Shown here one piece after another: positions 19,501 to 29,929 of a stretch of DNA of 64,000 bases; positions within the stretch are counted from its first letter, which is position 1; each line of letters begins with the position of its first letter. A model generated the notes under the pieces. That model was not told the origin of the DNA, made no database searches, and saw only the letters and a list, made by a program, of their open reading frames with translations. Position numbers and translations under genes: made by a program. The stretch is taken from NCBI GenBank assembly GCA_949361645.1, contig OX442422.1:8380683-8444682 (forward strand). The letters run 5' to 3'. This DNA is from Spongilla lacustris (Eukaryota; Porifera; Demospongiae; Spongillida; Spongillidae).

Positions 19501-20403
19501 GTGAGTTGGTATAGATGCAGGTTGGGTAGGGTAGGGTAGGGGGAGGAGTACTAGGGGGTATGGAGGACAAGACTTAAAGGATAAAAGGACAGGATTGGAT
19601 CAATTTTGGCTGGAAAACCGGCCTAGATATGGCGTATACATGTACTGGGACAAGCAAGCAGCACCTATCCATTAGTCAACAGTGCCATGTGATGAAGGCA
19701 TAAAGCTGGTTCACACAATGTCACAGCCAGCTGTCTGGTCATTAAAAAAAGTTCAAATTCACACGTGAGGAGAAGGTAGCTAAACATGGTGCTCGATGTA
19801 CTGATAGCAGTGTTTTGATCTTCGTCGGCTGGGTGAAGCATGCAACAAGGGTTATTAAACAGCCTGACAGTACGTACTGGTATAGCTAGATCAGATGTTG
19901 GCAAACCCTTCGATCACATCTAGTACGGGGCCTACGGTGGCTTCACTCTTGTAAGTAGTGTGTGCCAGCGTGCTATAGCTTATACATTCACGTGGACATG
20001 GGCTACGTATGTCATGCAAACACGAGTGCAAACGTACTCGGCCCGACTCGTGCAGTCTCAGCAGTCCTTTGGTTAGAGAACCTATTTGATGTATCCAACA
20101 GAGTTAGAAGGGCTAGAGTATGCATATGGATTGGTTGTTTTGTGTTTTCCCGGTACTACAAGCTGAGTAAAGCAACACTCAGAAAAGACCAACTTCGCTG
20201 GCTGCCATGAGTGTACATGAAAATTCATCGATTGGATTTCTCGCTTTTATACCCGTTTTTGCGCATCGAGAGGCGCAGCGGGTATTTACGTAGTGTCTCC
20301 TCCTTGTGTGTAAACCCTTGTGGTTTCATGTTTGAAAGGCTACATACATGTACATGTGTACATTGTACCCACAATTTTGTCTGAACCATTCTACCCACTC
20401 CAG

Positions 20404-20508
20404 TGGGGTGATAGTACTCCATTACACCATGCTGCAAGGGAAGGTCATACTACTTGTGTGGAACGTCTCCTTTCCACTCCTGGTATTGATGTGAACATTA
20501 AGGATGTG
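20404..20508 (+). CDS. Ankyrin-repeat exon, gene A
   Basis: 105-nt symmetric exon, acceptor actccag, donor gtaagt. Starts WGDSTPLHHAAREGH with one extra residue compared with 34-residue repeats and ends VNIKDV. The gene B orthologue is 32,522. The following intron carries the 'gctgcatggcctgtgggc' stretch and a three-unit 36-bp minisatellite. Confidence 0.8.
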
Positions 20509-20596
20509 GTAAGTTGGTCATAAGGCTACAGCTGCATGGCCTGTGGGCAAAGTTTTAGAAAGTGTGTAAATCTCAATGAAGGCCATAAAATTGTCT

Positions 20597-20692
20597 GGTA
20601 TCCCTCCCACCCTGGCTAGGGGGAGGGGCTGTGGTATCCCTTCCACCCTGGCTAGGGGGAGGGGCTGTGGTATCCCTCCCACCCTGGCTAGT
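20597..20692 (+). repeat. 36-bp minisatellite, three units
   Basis: Three copies of the 'tatccctcccaccctggc' unit in the intron after the 20,404 exon. The matching position in gene B (32,716) also has three units, so the copy number was fixed before or soon after the duplication. Confidence 0.85.
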
Positions 20693-21276
20693 GAATAACT
20701 TTCTAAGTGTGTGCAATTTCACTACATTGTAGGTATTAGCCGGATGTATTGAGATTCCACATACGCTAAATTCCATAGCATTGGCAGTCAGTATGTAATA
20801 ATGAAATTTGGGGGGGGGGGCACCAATAATATTCATTACATTTATTTGACCACTGCAGCGGGAATGCCAATCAATTCTGATGCTATTGGTGTGGTTTTCA
20901 TTACTTAAAAGTGTTCCTATCCCAATTTATGGTTCAAGAACAACAATAGATTCGTGGGACTGGGTACATGTTTAGACAAGATTTATATTCCCACCACCAA
21001 GCGGTACTCCAACATCAAACAAATGCTAAACTGTTCATTTTTGACTTGCTAAGTAATTCAATCATAGACTCTCGTTGCACTTTTAATGACATTCATAAGA
21101 TTGAAATCTTATATTAGAGTTGCACATAATGGCATAAGCATGAGTTGAGTATGCTGCAATGATAAGTAATACATGGATACCATGTCATGATGGAAATGGT
21201 TGTCTCTAAATGGCATGGGTTCAGAGGTCACATTCATGGTGTTGTTGATGACCATGAACTATTGTACCTACTCCAG
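20693..21276 (+). other. Gene A intron
   Basis: Non-coding. It is collinear with 32,813-33,393 in gene B, with small indels (for example 'aagaacaacaatagattc' is present only here). It includes a G run of about 10 at 20,810. Confidence 0.6.
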
Positions 21277-21378
21277 TATGGTGATACTCCATTACACCTT
21301 GCTGCATGGGGAAGTCATACTACCTGTGTGGAACATCTCCTTTCCACTCCTGGTATTAATGTGAACATTAAGGATGTG
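21277..21378 (+). CDS. Ankyrin-repeat exon, gene A
   Basis: 102-nt symmetric exon, acceptor actccag, donor gtgagt. Starts YGDTPLHLAAWGS and ends VNIKDV, with G-I-N replacing G-I-D in the loop. The gene B orthologue is 33,394. Confidence 0.8.
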
Positions 21379-21628
21379 GTGAGTTGGTATAGATGCAGGA
21401 TGGGCAGGGTAGGGTAGGGGGAGGAGTACTAGGGGGAGTATGGAGGACAAGACTTAATGTCTCAATGTTGATAGTATGAAAGTGGAAATGAATGGAGTTC
21501 AATTAGTTGGCAGAAAACTACATGTGTGTAAACCCTTGTGGTTTCATCTTTGAAAGGCCATCCATGTACTACATGTACATGTGTACATTGTACCCACCAT
21601 GTTGACTGAACTATTGTACCCATTCCAG

Positions 21629-21733
21629 TTTTGTTATACTCCATTACACTTTGCTGCTAAGGGAGGTCATACTACTTGTGTGAAACATCTCCTTTCCACT
21701 CCTGGTATTGATGTGCACATTAAGGATAAGTGG
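21629..21733 (+). CDS. Ankyrin-repeat exon, gene A
   Basis: 105-nt symmetric exon, acceptor cattccag, donor gtgagt. Starts FCYTPLHFAAKGG and ends VHIKDKW; C-V-K-H replaces C-V-E-H. The extra codon is at the 3' end (TGG before gtgagt). The gene B orthologue is 33,746. Confidence 0.75.
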
Positions 21734-21878
21734 GTGAGTTGGTTTGCTTACTTTTGCAAAATTTGATACTTAGTAATCGTCCATCCCCAATTTAATTACA
21801 TATAATATCTATATTTTATATCATAAAATCCTTTGTTGGTACTCTGCCCTCTTGGGCTCAGGATTGTCCCGGTAAATA

Positions 21879-22421
21879 TTGTGTTTGTTCAGCCGCTCAT
21901 ATTCTTACTTTATAGATCATCTGTGTGGTGTATATTGTCACACTCCTTACCATTTCATAACAACATCAACAGACCATGTTAAAGGCTGGGTAGAAACAGC
22001 ATTTGGGTCAGTCACATCTTCATATGAGCTGAAGACGCAGATAACTTCTCAACGATGTGCTAAAGATTACCTGCATTCCCGTCTTGCATCTTGTAGCGTC
22101 AATGTGCCCATAAAAGTGGAGTCTTTTGAATAGATCTATTGTGATGTACAATATAATGTACACACGAATAATGACTTGGATGCTTGTACATGTATGCAAT
22201 TTTCACATGAGGATTTCTTTGTTGTCAAAATGCCTTCACACACTAGGGCACTGAGAGACAGGAATCATGCTGAAAAGTTAAATGACAGCTGCATAAACGA
22301 GTCACAAGATATTGAATTTGTGGAGCATCAGAGATATTTCCTGATGTTACACACATTCAATATATATCTTGGGACTTGTTTATACAGCTATCATTTAACT
22401 AAGCCATCTTTTCAGCATGAT
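21879..22421 (+). pseudogene. Unknown frame, interrupted in gene A copy
   Basis: One frame contains CGVYCHTPYHFITTSTDH, then GWVETAFGSVTSSYELK, then a TAG at 22,131-22,133, and resumes with FFVVKMPSHTRALRDRN. The gene B copy (34,002-34,523) reads through the stop position. I recognise no domain. It lies in an intron of the ankyrin gene on the same strand and may be a remnant of an inserted gene or element. Confidence 0.35.
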
Positions 22422-22805
22422 TCCTGTCTCAGTATGACAACCAAGATGGCTGTGGCAGCCATGGAGGTGGTGAGAGCAGCCATGCAGGCCATGGGGGCAG
22501 CTCTGCTGGGGGTAGTGGTGGTGGGGGCATCATTTACTGCACTTAACAGTTCACTATTCCTAATTTCAAGACCACCATTGTACTCCACTGGTGCATGAGA
22601 GTTGCTACTTACTCTAAATGTTTCATGTCTCAATGTGGTATGCTGAAAGTATGGAAGTGGGAATTGAGTTACTGCACATTGTGTGGCAGTGTAGTGGGCA
22701 GAAATCTACATGTGTGTAAACCATGTTTGAAAGGCTATCCATGTACTACATATACATGCGTAGATTGTACCCACCATGTTGACTGAACTATTGTACCCGC
22801 TCCAG

Positions 22806-22907
22806 GATGGTCATACTCCATTGCACCTTGCTGCAAGGGAAGGTCATACTACTAGTGTGGAACATCTCCTTTCCACTCCTGGTAGTGATGTGAACATTAA
22901 GGATGTG
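22806..22907 (+). CDS. Ankyrin-repeat exon, gene A
   Basis: 102-nt symmetric exon, acceptor ctccag, donor gtaagt. Starts DGHTPLHLAAREGH and ends VNIKDV; T-S-V replaces T-C-V and G-S-D replaces G-I-D. The gene B orthologue is 35,128. A four-unit 36-bp minisatellite follows in the intron. Confidence 0.8.
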
Positions 22908-22996
22908 GTAAGTTGGCCATAAGGCTACAGCTGCATGGCCTGTGGGCAAAGTTTTAGAAAGTGTGTAAATCTCAATGAAGGCCATAACATTGTCTG

Positions 22997-23128
22997 GTAT
23001 CCCTCCCACCCTGGCTAGGGGGAGGGGCTGTGGTGTCCCTTCCACCCTGGCTAGGGGAAGGGGCTGTGGTATCCCTCCCACCCTGGCTAGGAGGAGGGGC
23101 TGTGGTATCCCTCCCACCCTGGCTAGGG
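22997..23128 (+). repeat. 36-bp minisatellite, four units
   Basis: Four units with small substitutions (gtgtccc, aggaggagg variants). The gene B equivalent at 35,321 has six units. Confidence 0.85.
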
Positions 23129-23458
23129 TCACATTAAAATTGATTAGCTTTTGTCCTTATGGGAACTACATCTACAATTATGTACACCCTTGTGGCTTCA
23201 TGTCATTAAGGGTTATTGAGGACCATGAACTATAAGCACTTAATCCCCCAAAACCCCAAACTTAATTCTTACCTATGATACACCATTCATGTTGATGACC
23301 ATATACTGCAATGGTCGAGTTTTCAACACAGCCGAGTTAATGATTACCGTGTTGACTTAAACAAGAGCATTTATTCCATTTGGGGCTGGGGGTGAGGCAA
23401 TAATTTGTGGTACTTTATAGTATGTCTACTGCAAATTTAAACATTGCACTCCCTTTAG

Positions 23459-23560
23459 TATGGTCGTACTCCATTACACTATGCTGCAGAGGGAGGTCAT
23501 ACTACCTGTGTGGAACATCTCCTTTCCACTCCTGGTATTGATGCGAACATTAAGAATAGG
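23459..23560 (+). CDS. Ankyrin-repeat exon, gene A
   Basis: 102-nt symmetric exon with the second acceptor type (ccctttag) and donor gtgagt at 23,561. Starts YGRTPLHYAAEGG and ends ANIKNR. The gene B orthologue is 35,692. The downstream intron leads into a G run and then the 521-bp MITE. Confidence 0.8.
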
Positions 23561-23665
23561 GTGAGTTGGTCCATTAAATGTTACGAGATGTTCATATACA
23601 TCAATGTCCCTTATCAACAGACAGTACCAGATTTAGGGGGGGGGGGGGGGGGGGTAGGCCAAATA

Positions 23666-24186
23666 CCGTATAGCGGGTAATTTTCGTGGGGTTTAATTTT
23701 CGTGGTTTTCATGGGGTTTTTTTAAAGCACGAAAATTTAACTGGCGAATTTTTGCAATTTAGGTTCTTGTAACGCCCATAAACACGCGTGTGCGCTATAC
23801 GTACGCGTATAGTTAGGACTCCAGCTGCTCTTAAATCTGAAACGCAGTATGGCCGGCCTTATTTCGCTACTTCAAGAGACAAAATACAGAATTGCCTGAT
23901 ATCCTCATGGCCCATTAGCGTCGTCCGCTATTGTTGGCGCGGGGATTGCCAGTTTCCCTTTGGCATTGAAGAGTTGTGCCAACTTCAGGTTCCCAGACGT
24001 GTTTATACTTATGTTAGCCTCGCACCATACATTTTACGTGAGAATGCCCGCATAAAGGTAGGTGTGTCCATGGACGTGACGTCAAAATTTTTGAGGTTCA
24101 CTGAAACCACGAAATTTAAACCACGAATTGCTTAAATAAGAAGAAACCACGAAAATTTAACCCCACGAAAATTACCCGCTATACGG
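23666..24186 (+). mobile_element. 521-bp TA-flanked MITE with 42-bp TIRs
   Basis: Both ends read ccgtatagcgggtaatttt inward, continuing with repeated 'ttcgtgg' for about 42 bp. TA is duplicated at 23,664-23,665 and 24,187-24,188. The gene B paralogue near 36,808 has the unoccupied 'gccaaatatgagcattc'. The 115-codon internal frame has no recognisable domain. Features fit a Tc1/mariner-type nonautonomous element. Confidence 0.85.
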
Positions 24187-24395
24187 TATGAGCATTCCAA
24201 TGTGACAAAGCCTTGGCAGCTTGCTTTGTAACCACCTCCATGTCCAATCATAAATATCATTTTGAGCATGATGGAACCCCTAACAGAGAAGTGGGCAGCC
24301 CCATCCCCCTCCCCTCATTTCGTATTTTGATTAAAAGTAGTAGATAATAGTACAGATGCCACAGCCCTGTAATTTGAACATTGCACTCCCATTAG

Positions 24396-24509
24396 AATGG
24401 TCATACTCCATTACACCTTGCTGCAGAGGAAGGTCATACTACTTGTGTGGAACATCTCCTTTCCACTCCTGGTATTGATCTGGATACTGCATTCCAGACA
24501 ATTTTCTAG
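24396..24509 (+). CDS. Terminal ankyrin exon, gene A
   Basis: Acceptor cccattag, then NGHTPLHLAAEEGH and the canonical second helix, switching after T-P-G-I-D to L-D-T-A-F-Q-T-I-F and TAG (24,507-24,509). It is the last exon of gene A. The downstream sequence is the shared 3' flank with the 36-bp 'gagcatgtatgg' minisatellite. Confidence 0.75.
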   Translation, partial: NGHTPLHLAAEEGHTTCVEHLLSTPGIDLDTAFQTIF

Positions 24510-24662
24510 TTGGAATTTAATTAAACTTGACAATATCCTTGAGCTACAATGTACTGTACATGTGTACTACTGATATGTGATAACTGATTGTAATAATGGA
24601 GACCTTGAGATGAAATTGTGTATGTTATCAGTTGGGGGGAGGGGCATGACGTGTGTAATGGA

Positions 24663-24975
24663 AACAGAGAGCATGTATGGGAACAGAGGACATGCTTAAG
24701 TTGAGAGCATGTATAGGAACAGAGGACATGCTTAAGTTGAGAGCATGTATGGGAACAGAGGACATGCTTAAGTTGAGAGCATGTATGGGAACAGAGGACA
24801 TGCTTAAGTTGAGAGCATGTATGGGAACAGAGGACATGCATAAGTTGAGAGCATGTATTGGAACAGAGGACTTGCTTAAGTTGAGAGCATGTATGGGAAC
24901 AGAGGACATGCTTAAGTTGAGAGCATGTATGGGAACAGAGGACATGCTTAAGTTGAGAGCATGTATGGGAGCTGC
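24663..24975 (+). repeat. 36-bp minisatellite (gagcatgtatgg type), nine units
   Basis: About nine tandem units, 12 codons each, alternating 'gagcatgtatgggaacag' and 'aggacatgcttaagttga'. Both strands stay open because the unit is a multiple of three. One unit has 'gacttgc' and another 'gcataag' as variants. The array starts just after the ankyrin 3' end and runs into the RT fossil at the codons for L-T-A-A. Confidence 0.9.
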
Positions 24976-25131
24976 AGTCAACTTAGGAAAGGATCTGAGG
25001 ATGTCCATAAGGCTAACATCAGGTGGAGATTTGAAATCTGTGTTAGATGGGAGAGCAATGGCTGGGCAAGCACTACTGGGGTGCTTACTGATGAGTAGCT
25101 TCCAAGTGTCATCATTATTGGGTGCCATGGG
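24972..25131 (-). pseudogene. Reverse transcriptase fossil, 5' half, second copy
   Basis: Minus strand reads NNDDTWKLLISKHPSS, ALPSNTDFKSPPD and DILRSFPKLTAA, then runs directly into the minisatellite. The sequence that follows in the 2.85-kb copy (G-P-S-G-L-P to the R-P-I-A-like motif) is missing. Confidence 0.6.
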
Positions 25132-25850
25132 CTAGTTGGTGCTACGGGTCACACCCATTCTTTAGATCAGTTATCCTCTGAGGCAGGGGTACAACATGGA
25201 GACCCATTGGGTCCTTCTTTGCTTTGGCCCTTCTATCTGCCATTGATGCAGATGATGAATGTCTTGATCTACTTTTCCAAGCATGGTTCTTGGATGATGT
25301 GGTACTGGCTGGTAAGAAGGCATCAGTATTGCGGGCTTTCCCAATCCTAGAGGAATATGGTCCATCATTGGGTATTTTTGCCAATTTAAGTTAGTGTGAG
25401 CTCTTTAGCCATAAAGATCATTTGGATACCATTCCTGCCTCAATAGGACCATCACCCTTATTATCGTGATGCCCGAGGACATTGCTATCTAAGAGGTTGC
25501 AACCATTGATCCCCAGGTGGCCTTAATTCTGTTGCACTTATGTGGGAGTGTTTGTAAGCTATTGTTCACCTGCATGGCAAGAGCCACCCCTCCAAGTTTG
25601 GTCTCTGATCCTTTGCCAGTGTTTCAAAGATTGCTTTGTGTTGGACACCTCTGATTCCACATGGCAGCAGGTTCAGCTAAGTCTACACTACAGGGGCTTT
25701 GGCTTGTGGTCTCTTTCTCACCATTCTAGTGCAGCATTTATTGCTTCTGTGTGCTCCTCTGGCTTTGGTGACAGAGATAGTCAGTATCTTGTACTGGCAA
25801 TTACTCTTTTTATCAGCCAGGTCATTCTATATCTGAAGATCTGAGCTGCA
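25125..25850 (+). pseudogene. Reverse transcriptase fossil, 3' half, second copy
   Basis: Plus-strand pieces include the GVQHGD motif region, D-D-E-C-L-D-L-L-F with FLDD in WFLDDVVLAGKKASVL, EYGPSLGIFANLS and then CFKDCFVLDTSDSTWQQ through SSGFGDRDSQYLVLA. Stops and frame changes break it in several places. Confidence 0.6.
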
Positions 25851-26034
25851 TGTATCCACCATATCCATTGTGATTAATTATTACGTAATGAAAAATCCCT
25901 TCCCATTGCCCACGTGGCATATACACAAGAAGATGCTCACTGCGACGAAGTTAAAAGTCGGTACGATTTTAAAAAGCCTTAAGGCGTTTGACTAACGGAC
26001 TATAAGAGAAATGGTATTTAGTAAGTCTTGAACT

Positions 26035-26167
26035 TGTCTTTGTAAAAGCATTGGACGCCCCCCGATGACCTAGCTGTGACGTACGTTGCTCTTAAGCTTT
26101 CAGTACGCCTAATGTAGCACGTAGCTATAGCGGATAAAAGATAGGAACAAAATGGACTAGTAGGAAA
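26035..26167 (+). promoter_or_regulatory. Conserved 5' leader, gene B
   Basis: Collinear with the gene A leader at 4,040-4,185, including the TGACGTACG core, the 'gcacgtagctatagcgg' stretch and the small upstream open frame ATG GAC TAG. This supports a common promoter/leader unit duplicated with the gene. Confidence 0.35.
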
Positions 26168-26174
26168 ATGGTGG
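26168..26174 (+). CDS. Proposed 7-nt first coding exon, gene B
   Basis: ATG GTG G before GTAGGC, exactly as in gene A. The following intron would be 188 nt, ending at 26,362. Splicing to the next exon reads M-V-D-G-E-Q-E-L-R. Inferred from phase and conservation only. Confidence 0.4.
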
Positions 26175-26362
26175 GTAGGCTACCCGACTGATAGGTTGAG
26201 TGCAACCGAATATAGTCGGTTACCTAGACTATGTAAAAGCACGACATAGCCTATAGGCCTACGTTGAGATCCTTCAATTGTGTAGGCCTAGAGCGTATGA
26301 ACTGTCACGTTCAGATGTACACTGTACATGAACTGGTACGTAATGGATATTATGATCTTCAG

Positions 26363-26460
26363 ATGGAGAACAGGAGCTTCGAGATGCGGCACAGAGAGGT
26401 GATGTTGGCGAGGTGAAGAGGTTGATCGAAAGTGGAGTGCCCGTAAATTCCAAGGATGGG
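26363..26460 (+). CDS. N-terminal ankyrin capping exon, gene B
   Basis: 98 nt, acceptor gatcttcag, donor gtaagc at 26,461, phase 1 to phase 0. Reads DGEQELRDAAQRGDVGEV, then K-R-L-I-E-S-G-V-P-V-N-S-K-D-G. It differs from the gene A copy in a handful of residues and keeps the ankyrin helix pattern. Confidence 0.7.
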
Positions 26461-27519
26461 GTAAGCAGACTCAGTAATTGTACGTGTACGTGTATAGCGC
26501 TACTCTATCATCTATGGTATTACTCGGTGATTGTACGTGTACCTGTGTATAGCACTATTATATAATTTGCATTGCCATGAGATTTTTGCTTTGTGCATTT
26601 TCATTACTCACCACAGATAATAGAACGTAATCGTTCTCTATAGTAGAAATTAAAGTTGGTGGCATATAAATCAGAGATAGCATATATTATATCTGATTGA
26701 ACTGAACAATGGTGGTGTAAAAACATGTACAAACAAGATACAAAATTGTACTGGGAAAATAGGCCTATATTTAGCACATTCTTCAGCATGCTCTATGTTA
26801 TACTAATTATAGGCCTATTTTCCCAGTACAATTTCTGCTGTTTCCATGCTGTTGTCCAGTTCAATCATATATGCCACCAACTTTCTCCTACATAATGTTT
26901 TTATTTAATTAGTACAGAAATTAGAGAAGAGGGAGGGATGTATTTCTGCATGCTAAATTAAAACTTTTGAGGATGGTCTGATTTTTCCTCACAATTTTTT
27001 TTTGGGGGGGGGGGGGGGGCATGATTAGTTCATCCACTCAAAAGCATTTGTAGCAGATATTATAGTGTCACTAAAGTTTTCATACCAGCTATACACCCAC
27101 CAAATTGACCAGATAATTAATATCAGATTAATGATAGAGTGCAGAAAGGCATAAACTTCCAAAACAACTTCTCCTAATGACACAGAAATGGAAAAAAATT
27201 TGCATAGCAACCATATATGAGTTGATTATTGTTTTATAATGAGCACTGTGAAAAATAATTTATTTTATTTTTTCATGCTAGGCAATTGTAACTAAGTAAT
27301 AACCAATCATAAACTGAATCTGATCGCTATAAATTGTATTAAATAATTTTATTCATATCAATGCTGCGTCCCACAAGTGTTCAGTTTGTGTTCACAAAAA
27401 CTCTTCAACAAAGGAACCGCTTTTTTTTGTTAACATAAACTCTTCGACAAAGGAGCCGCTTTTTTATTTTAGGAACAAAACTTACGGGACATAGCGCTGA
27501 GCTATTAAACTATGCACAT
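26461..27519 (+). other. Gene B intron with tandem 'cttcgacaaagga' motif
   Basis: Its first part is collinear with the gene A intron and shows the unoccupied sites of the elements at 4,517 and 5,346. A G run lies at 27,004-27,019. Near 27,400-27,466 a 50-bp unit around 'aactcttcaacaaagga' occurs twice, just upstream of the transposase frame, and could be part of that transposon's end. Confidence 0.55.
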
Positions 27520-29193
27520 TTGAACATTTTCTACTTGCGTCTGAGCTCCAGGAATATGCCAAACCAATCTAAGCGACAGAGTCAGTTACACGAAGCGCGC
27601 GAGGCTAAACGAGCCAAGCTGAGTTCTGGTGATGCTGAAACATTGGAAGATGATGGAATAAATGAGCATGTTCATGAATGGGTTTCTACCTTGCATAGAG
27701 ATGACAAAATGTCTCTTACGCTTCTCCTGCATGTACTCCTTGTGTCTAAACTCAATTTGGAGTTAGTTGAAGCATCAGAGCTCATTGGGTCCATGGTTGG
27801 TGTTAGTGAATGAACAGCCAGAGGTTGGAGAGCTACATTTTTATCTAATGGTAATGCTTTTCCAGACTCGCAGCAAGGAAAGTACAATAGAGCTGGGGTG
27901 CTGTGGAAGGATGAAGAATTAAATCGCAATGCCAGAGCTTATGCGACAGAAAATGCAAATCCCAAAGGAAGACCTAACATGACTGCACTCTCTTTTTGTG
28001 CATGGGTGAATGATGACCTTCTACCAAATCATACCCTTCCTCCTGGATTCCCTCGACGAATAAGCATTCCAACTGCTCAGAAGTGGCTGCATGAATTGGG
28101 ATTTGAAGTACTCAATACACAAGGGAAGTCCATGTACATAGATGGTCATGAAAGGGAAGATGTAGTGGAGTATCGGAAGGTTTTTGTTGGCAGAATGGCA
28201 GAAATTGGATTCCTGAACAAAGACAATGCACCCACTCCAGAAGCAGCAAACTACATCACATATTCCAGTCACATAGAGCAACAAAAGAACATTTTCATAT
28301 TCCATGATGAATCTATATTCACAGTGAATGATGACCAGAAGACTCAATGGGGAACTAAAGACATGTTGGTGATTAAACCCAAGGGAAAGGGATCAGGAAT
28401 TATGGTCTCAGACTTTGTAGATGAGCATAATGGATATCTTTGTTAAATTGTAGATTGTGATGGAAGAAAACATGAAGCACGGGTTCTGATGGAGTATGGA
28501 GCTAATAAAGAAGGCTACTGGACAAGTGATAAGTTCCTTCAGCAGATGGAAAAGGCTGTTAAAATTGCTGATTTAAAGTATCCTAAGAGTGAGGGGTACA
28601 AAATCACATGGATATTCGACAATAGCAGCTGTCACAATGCATATTCTCAGGATGCACTAGTTGCCATGCACATGAATGCCAAATGTGGAGGAAAGCAACC
28701 TTGCATGAGGGATACCATGTGGAAAGGAAAGGTACAGAAGCTTGTTAATAATAAAGGAATTCCTAAAGGGCTTATTCAAGTTCTGAAGGAAAGGGGGAAG
28801 TATAGGGAGAAAATGAAGCTGGCTGAGATGAGAGAGGAAATTGCCACTCATCAGGACTTCCAAGACGAAAAGACGAGGCTTCAACACTTTCTGCATCAAC
28901 ATGGCCACACATGCATACTGCTACCAAAATTTCATTGTGAGCTTAACCCTATAGAGAGATGCTGGGGTCAGGCAAAGCGGTATACAAGAGCTCACACCAA
29001 CTACACTCTTCCTCGGTTGCGTATAATTATACCGCAAGCCCTGGACTCAGTCAATCCTCAACGTATCCAAAAATACTTCAGAAAAGCTCGGGAGTATATG
29101 TTTGCCTACTTAGAAGGTCACTGTCCTGGCAAAGAACTAGAAAGAATAACTAAAATCTACAAGTCACACAGAAGAGTTGGAACACACCAATGA
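27520..29193 (+). pseudogene. IS630/Tc1-type DDE transposase with two stops
   Basis: One continuous frame of 557 sense positions (Met codon at 27,556) is broken only by TGA at 27,811-27,813 and TAA at 28,444-28,446. An N-terminal basic region precedes a DNA-binding part with RISIPTAQKWLHELGF. The DDE domain shows Asp in IFIFHDESIF (28,306), Asp in WIFDNSSCHNAY (28,618) and Glu in HCELNPIERCWGQAK (28,954). It resembles the transposase group with a 'HCELN-IE-CWG-AKR' signature found in fungi and invertebrates. Two nonsense changes and no frameshift point to recent inactivation. It sits in a gene B intron. Confidence 0.8.
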
Positions 29194-29362
29194 TTTTATT
29201 CATGTGCATTTTCTTTAATAAATACTGACAGCTTTGAAAAAAACTCTCTGTAACTTTGTTGGACCATGAGTTTACTCTATGGAATTTCTTAGTTCGTTTT
29301 TTTATCATACTGCATTTAGAACTTGAAGCGTTTTCTACAGACATACATTTTCCTGCTTTTTT

Positions 29363-29808
29363 CAACTGTTTTGAAAGGCACACCCTAATAAAAGTATGTA
29401 AATATACATAACTTTCTGTAAAGTTGTTCACCATCTTAGCCTGCATTATAAATTTTTATTTGTTTTATTTTAGCTTTTCATTTAGAATTTATGAAAGGTT
29501 TAGAAGAAAATCATGCTTTTTTGCACTAAGTAGCCTTTTAATTGCATATATATTATGAATATAATTACAAACCACAGTACACTCACAACTGTTTTGAAAG
29601 GCACACCCTAATAAAAGTATGTAAATATACATAACTTTCTGTAAAGTTGTTCACCATCTTAGCCTGCATTATAAATTTTTATTTGTTTTATTTTAGCTTT
29701 TCATTTAGAATTTATGAAAGGTTTAGAAGAAAATCATGCTTTTTTGCACTAAGTAGCCTTTTAATTGCATATATATTATGAATATAATTACAAACCACAG
29801 TACACTCA
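29363..29808 (+). repeat. Tandem duplication of 223 bp
   Basis: 29,363-29,585 and 29,586-29,808 appear identical and directly adjacent, starting 'caactgttttgaaaggc' and ending 'cacagtacactca'. It lies just downstream of the transposase frame. Either a very recent duplication or an assembly artefact. Confidence 0.9.
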
Positions 29809-29929
29809 CCACTATTAATTATATATATAAGGTTCCAAGAGCACCTAGTTATTGGTTTGGAATTTACAGTGTCTTGAACTACCCACTACTATTTTGGAAG
29901 TTTATGCCTTTCTGCACTCTAGCTATTGC

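Noticed and set aside
19962..20210. An 82-codon frame with a near-identical copy at 32.1 kb
   Set aside because: Conservation is explained by the segmental duplication; the C-terminus differs and there is no splice context.
23788..24135. A 115-codon frame inside the 521-bp MITE
   Set aside because: No transposase motif; nonautonomous elements commonly carry chance frames of this size.
24628..25128. 12-residue repeat proteins on both strands at 24.7 and 38.4 kb
   Set aside because: A 36-bp minisatellite necessarily leaves several frames open; no start, splice or domain evidence.
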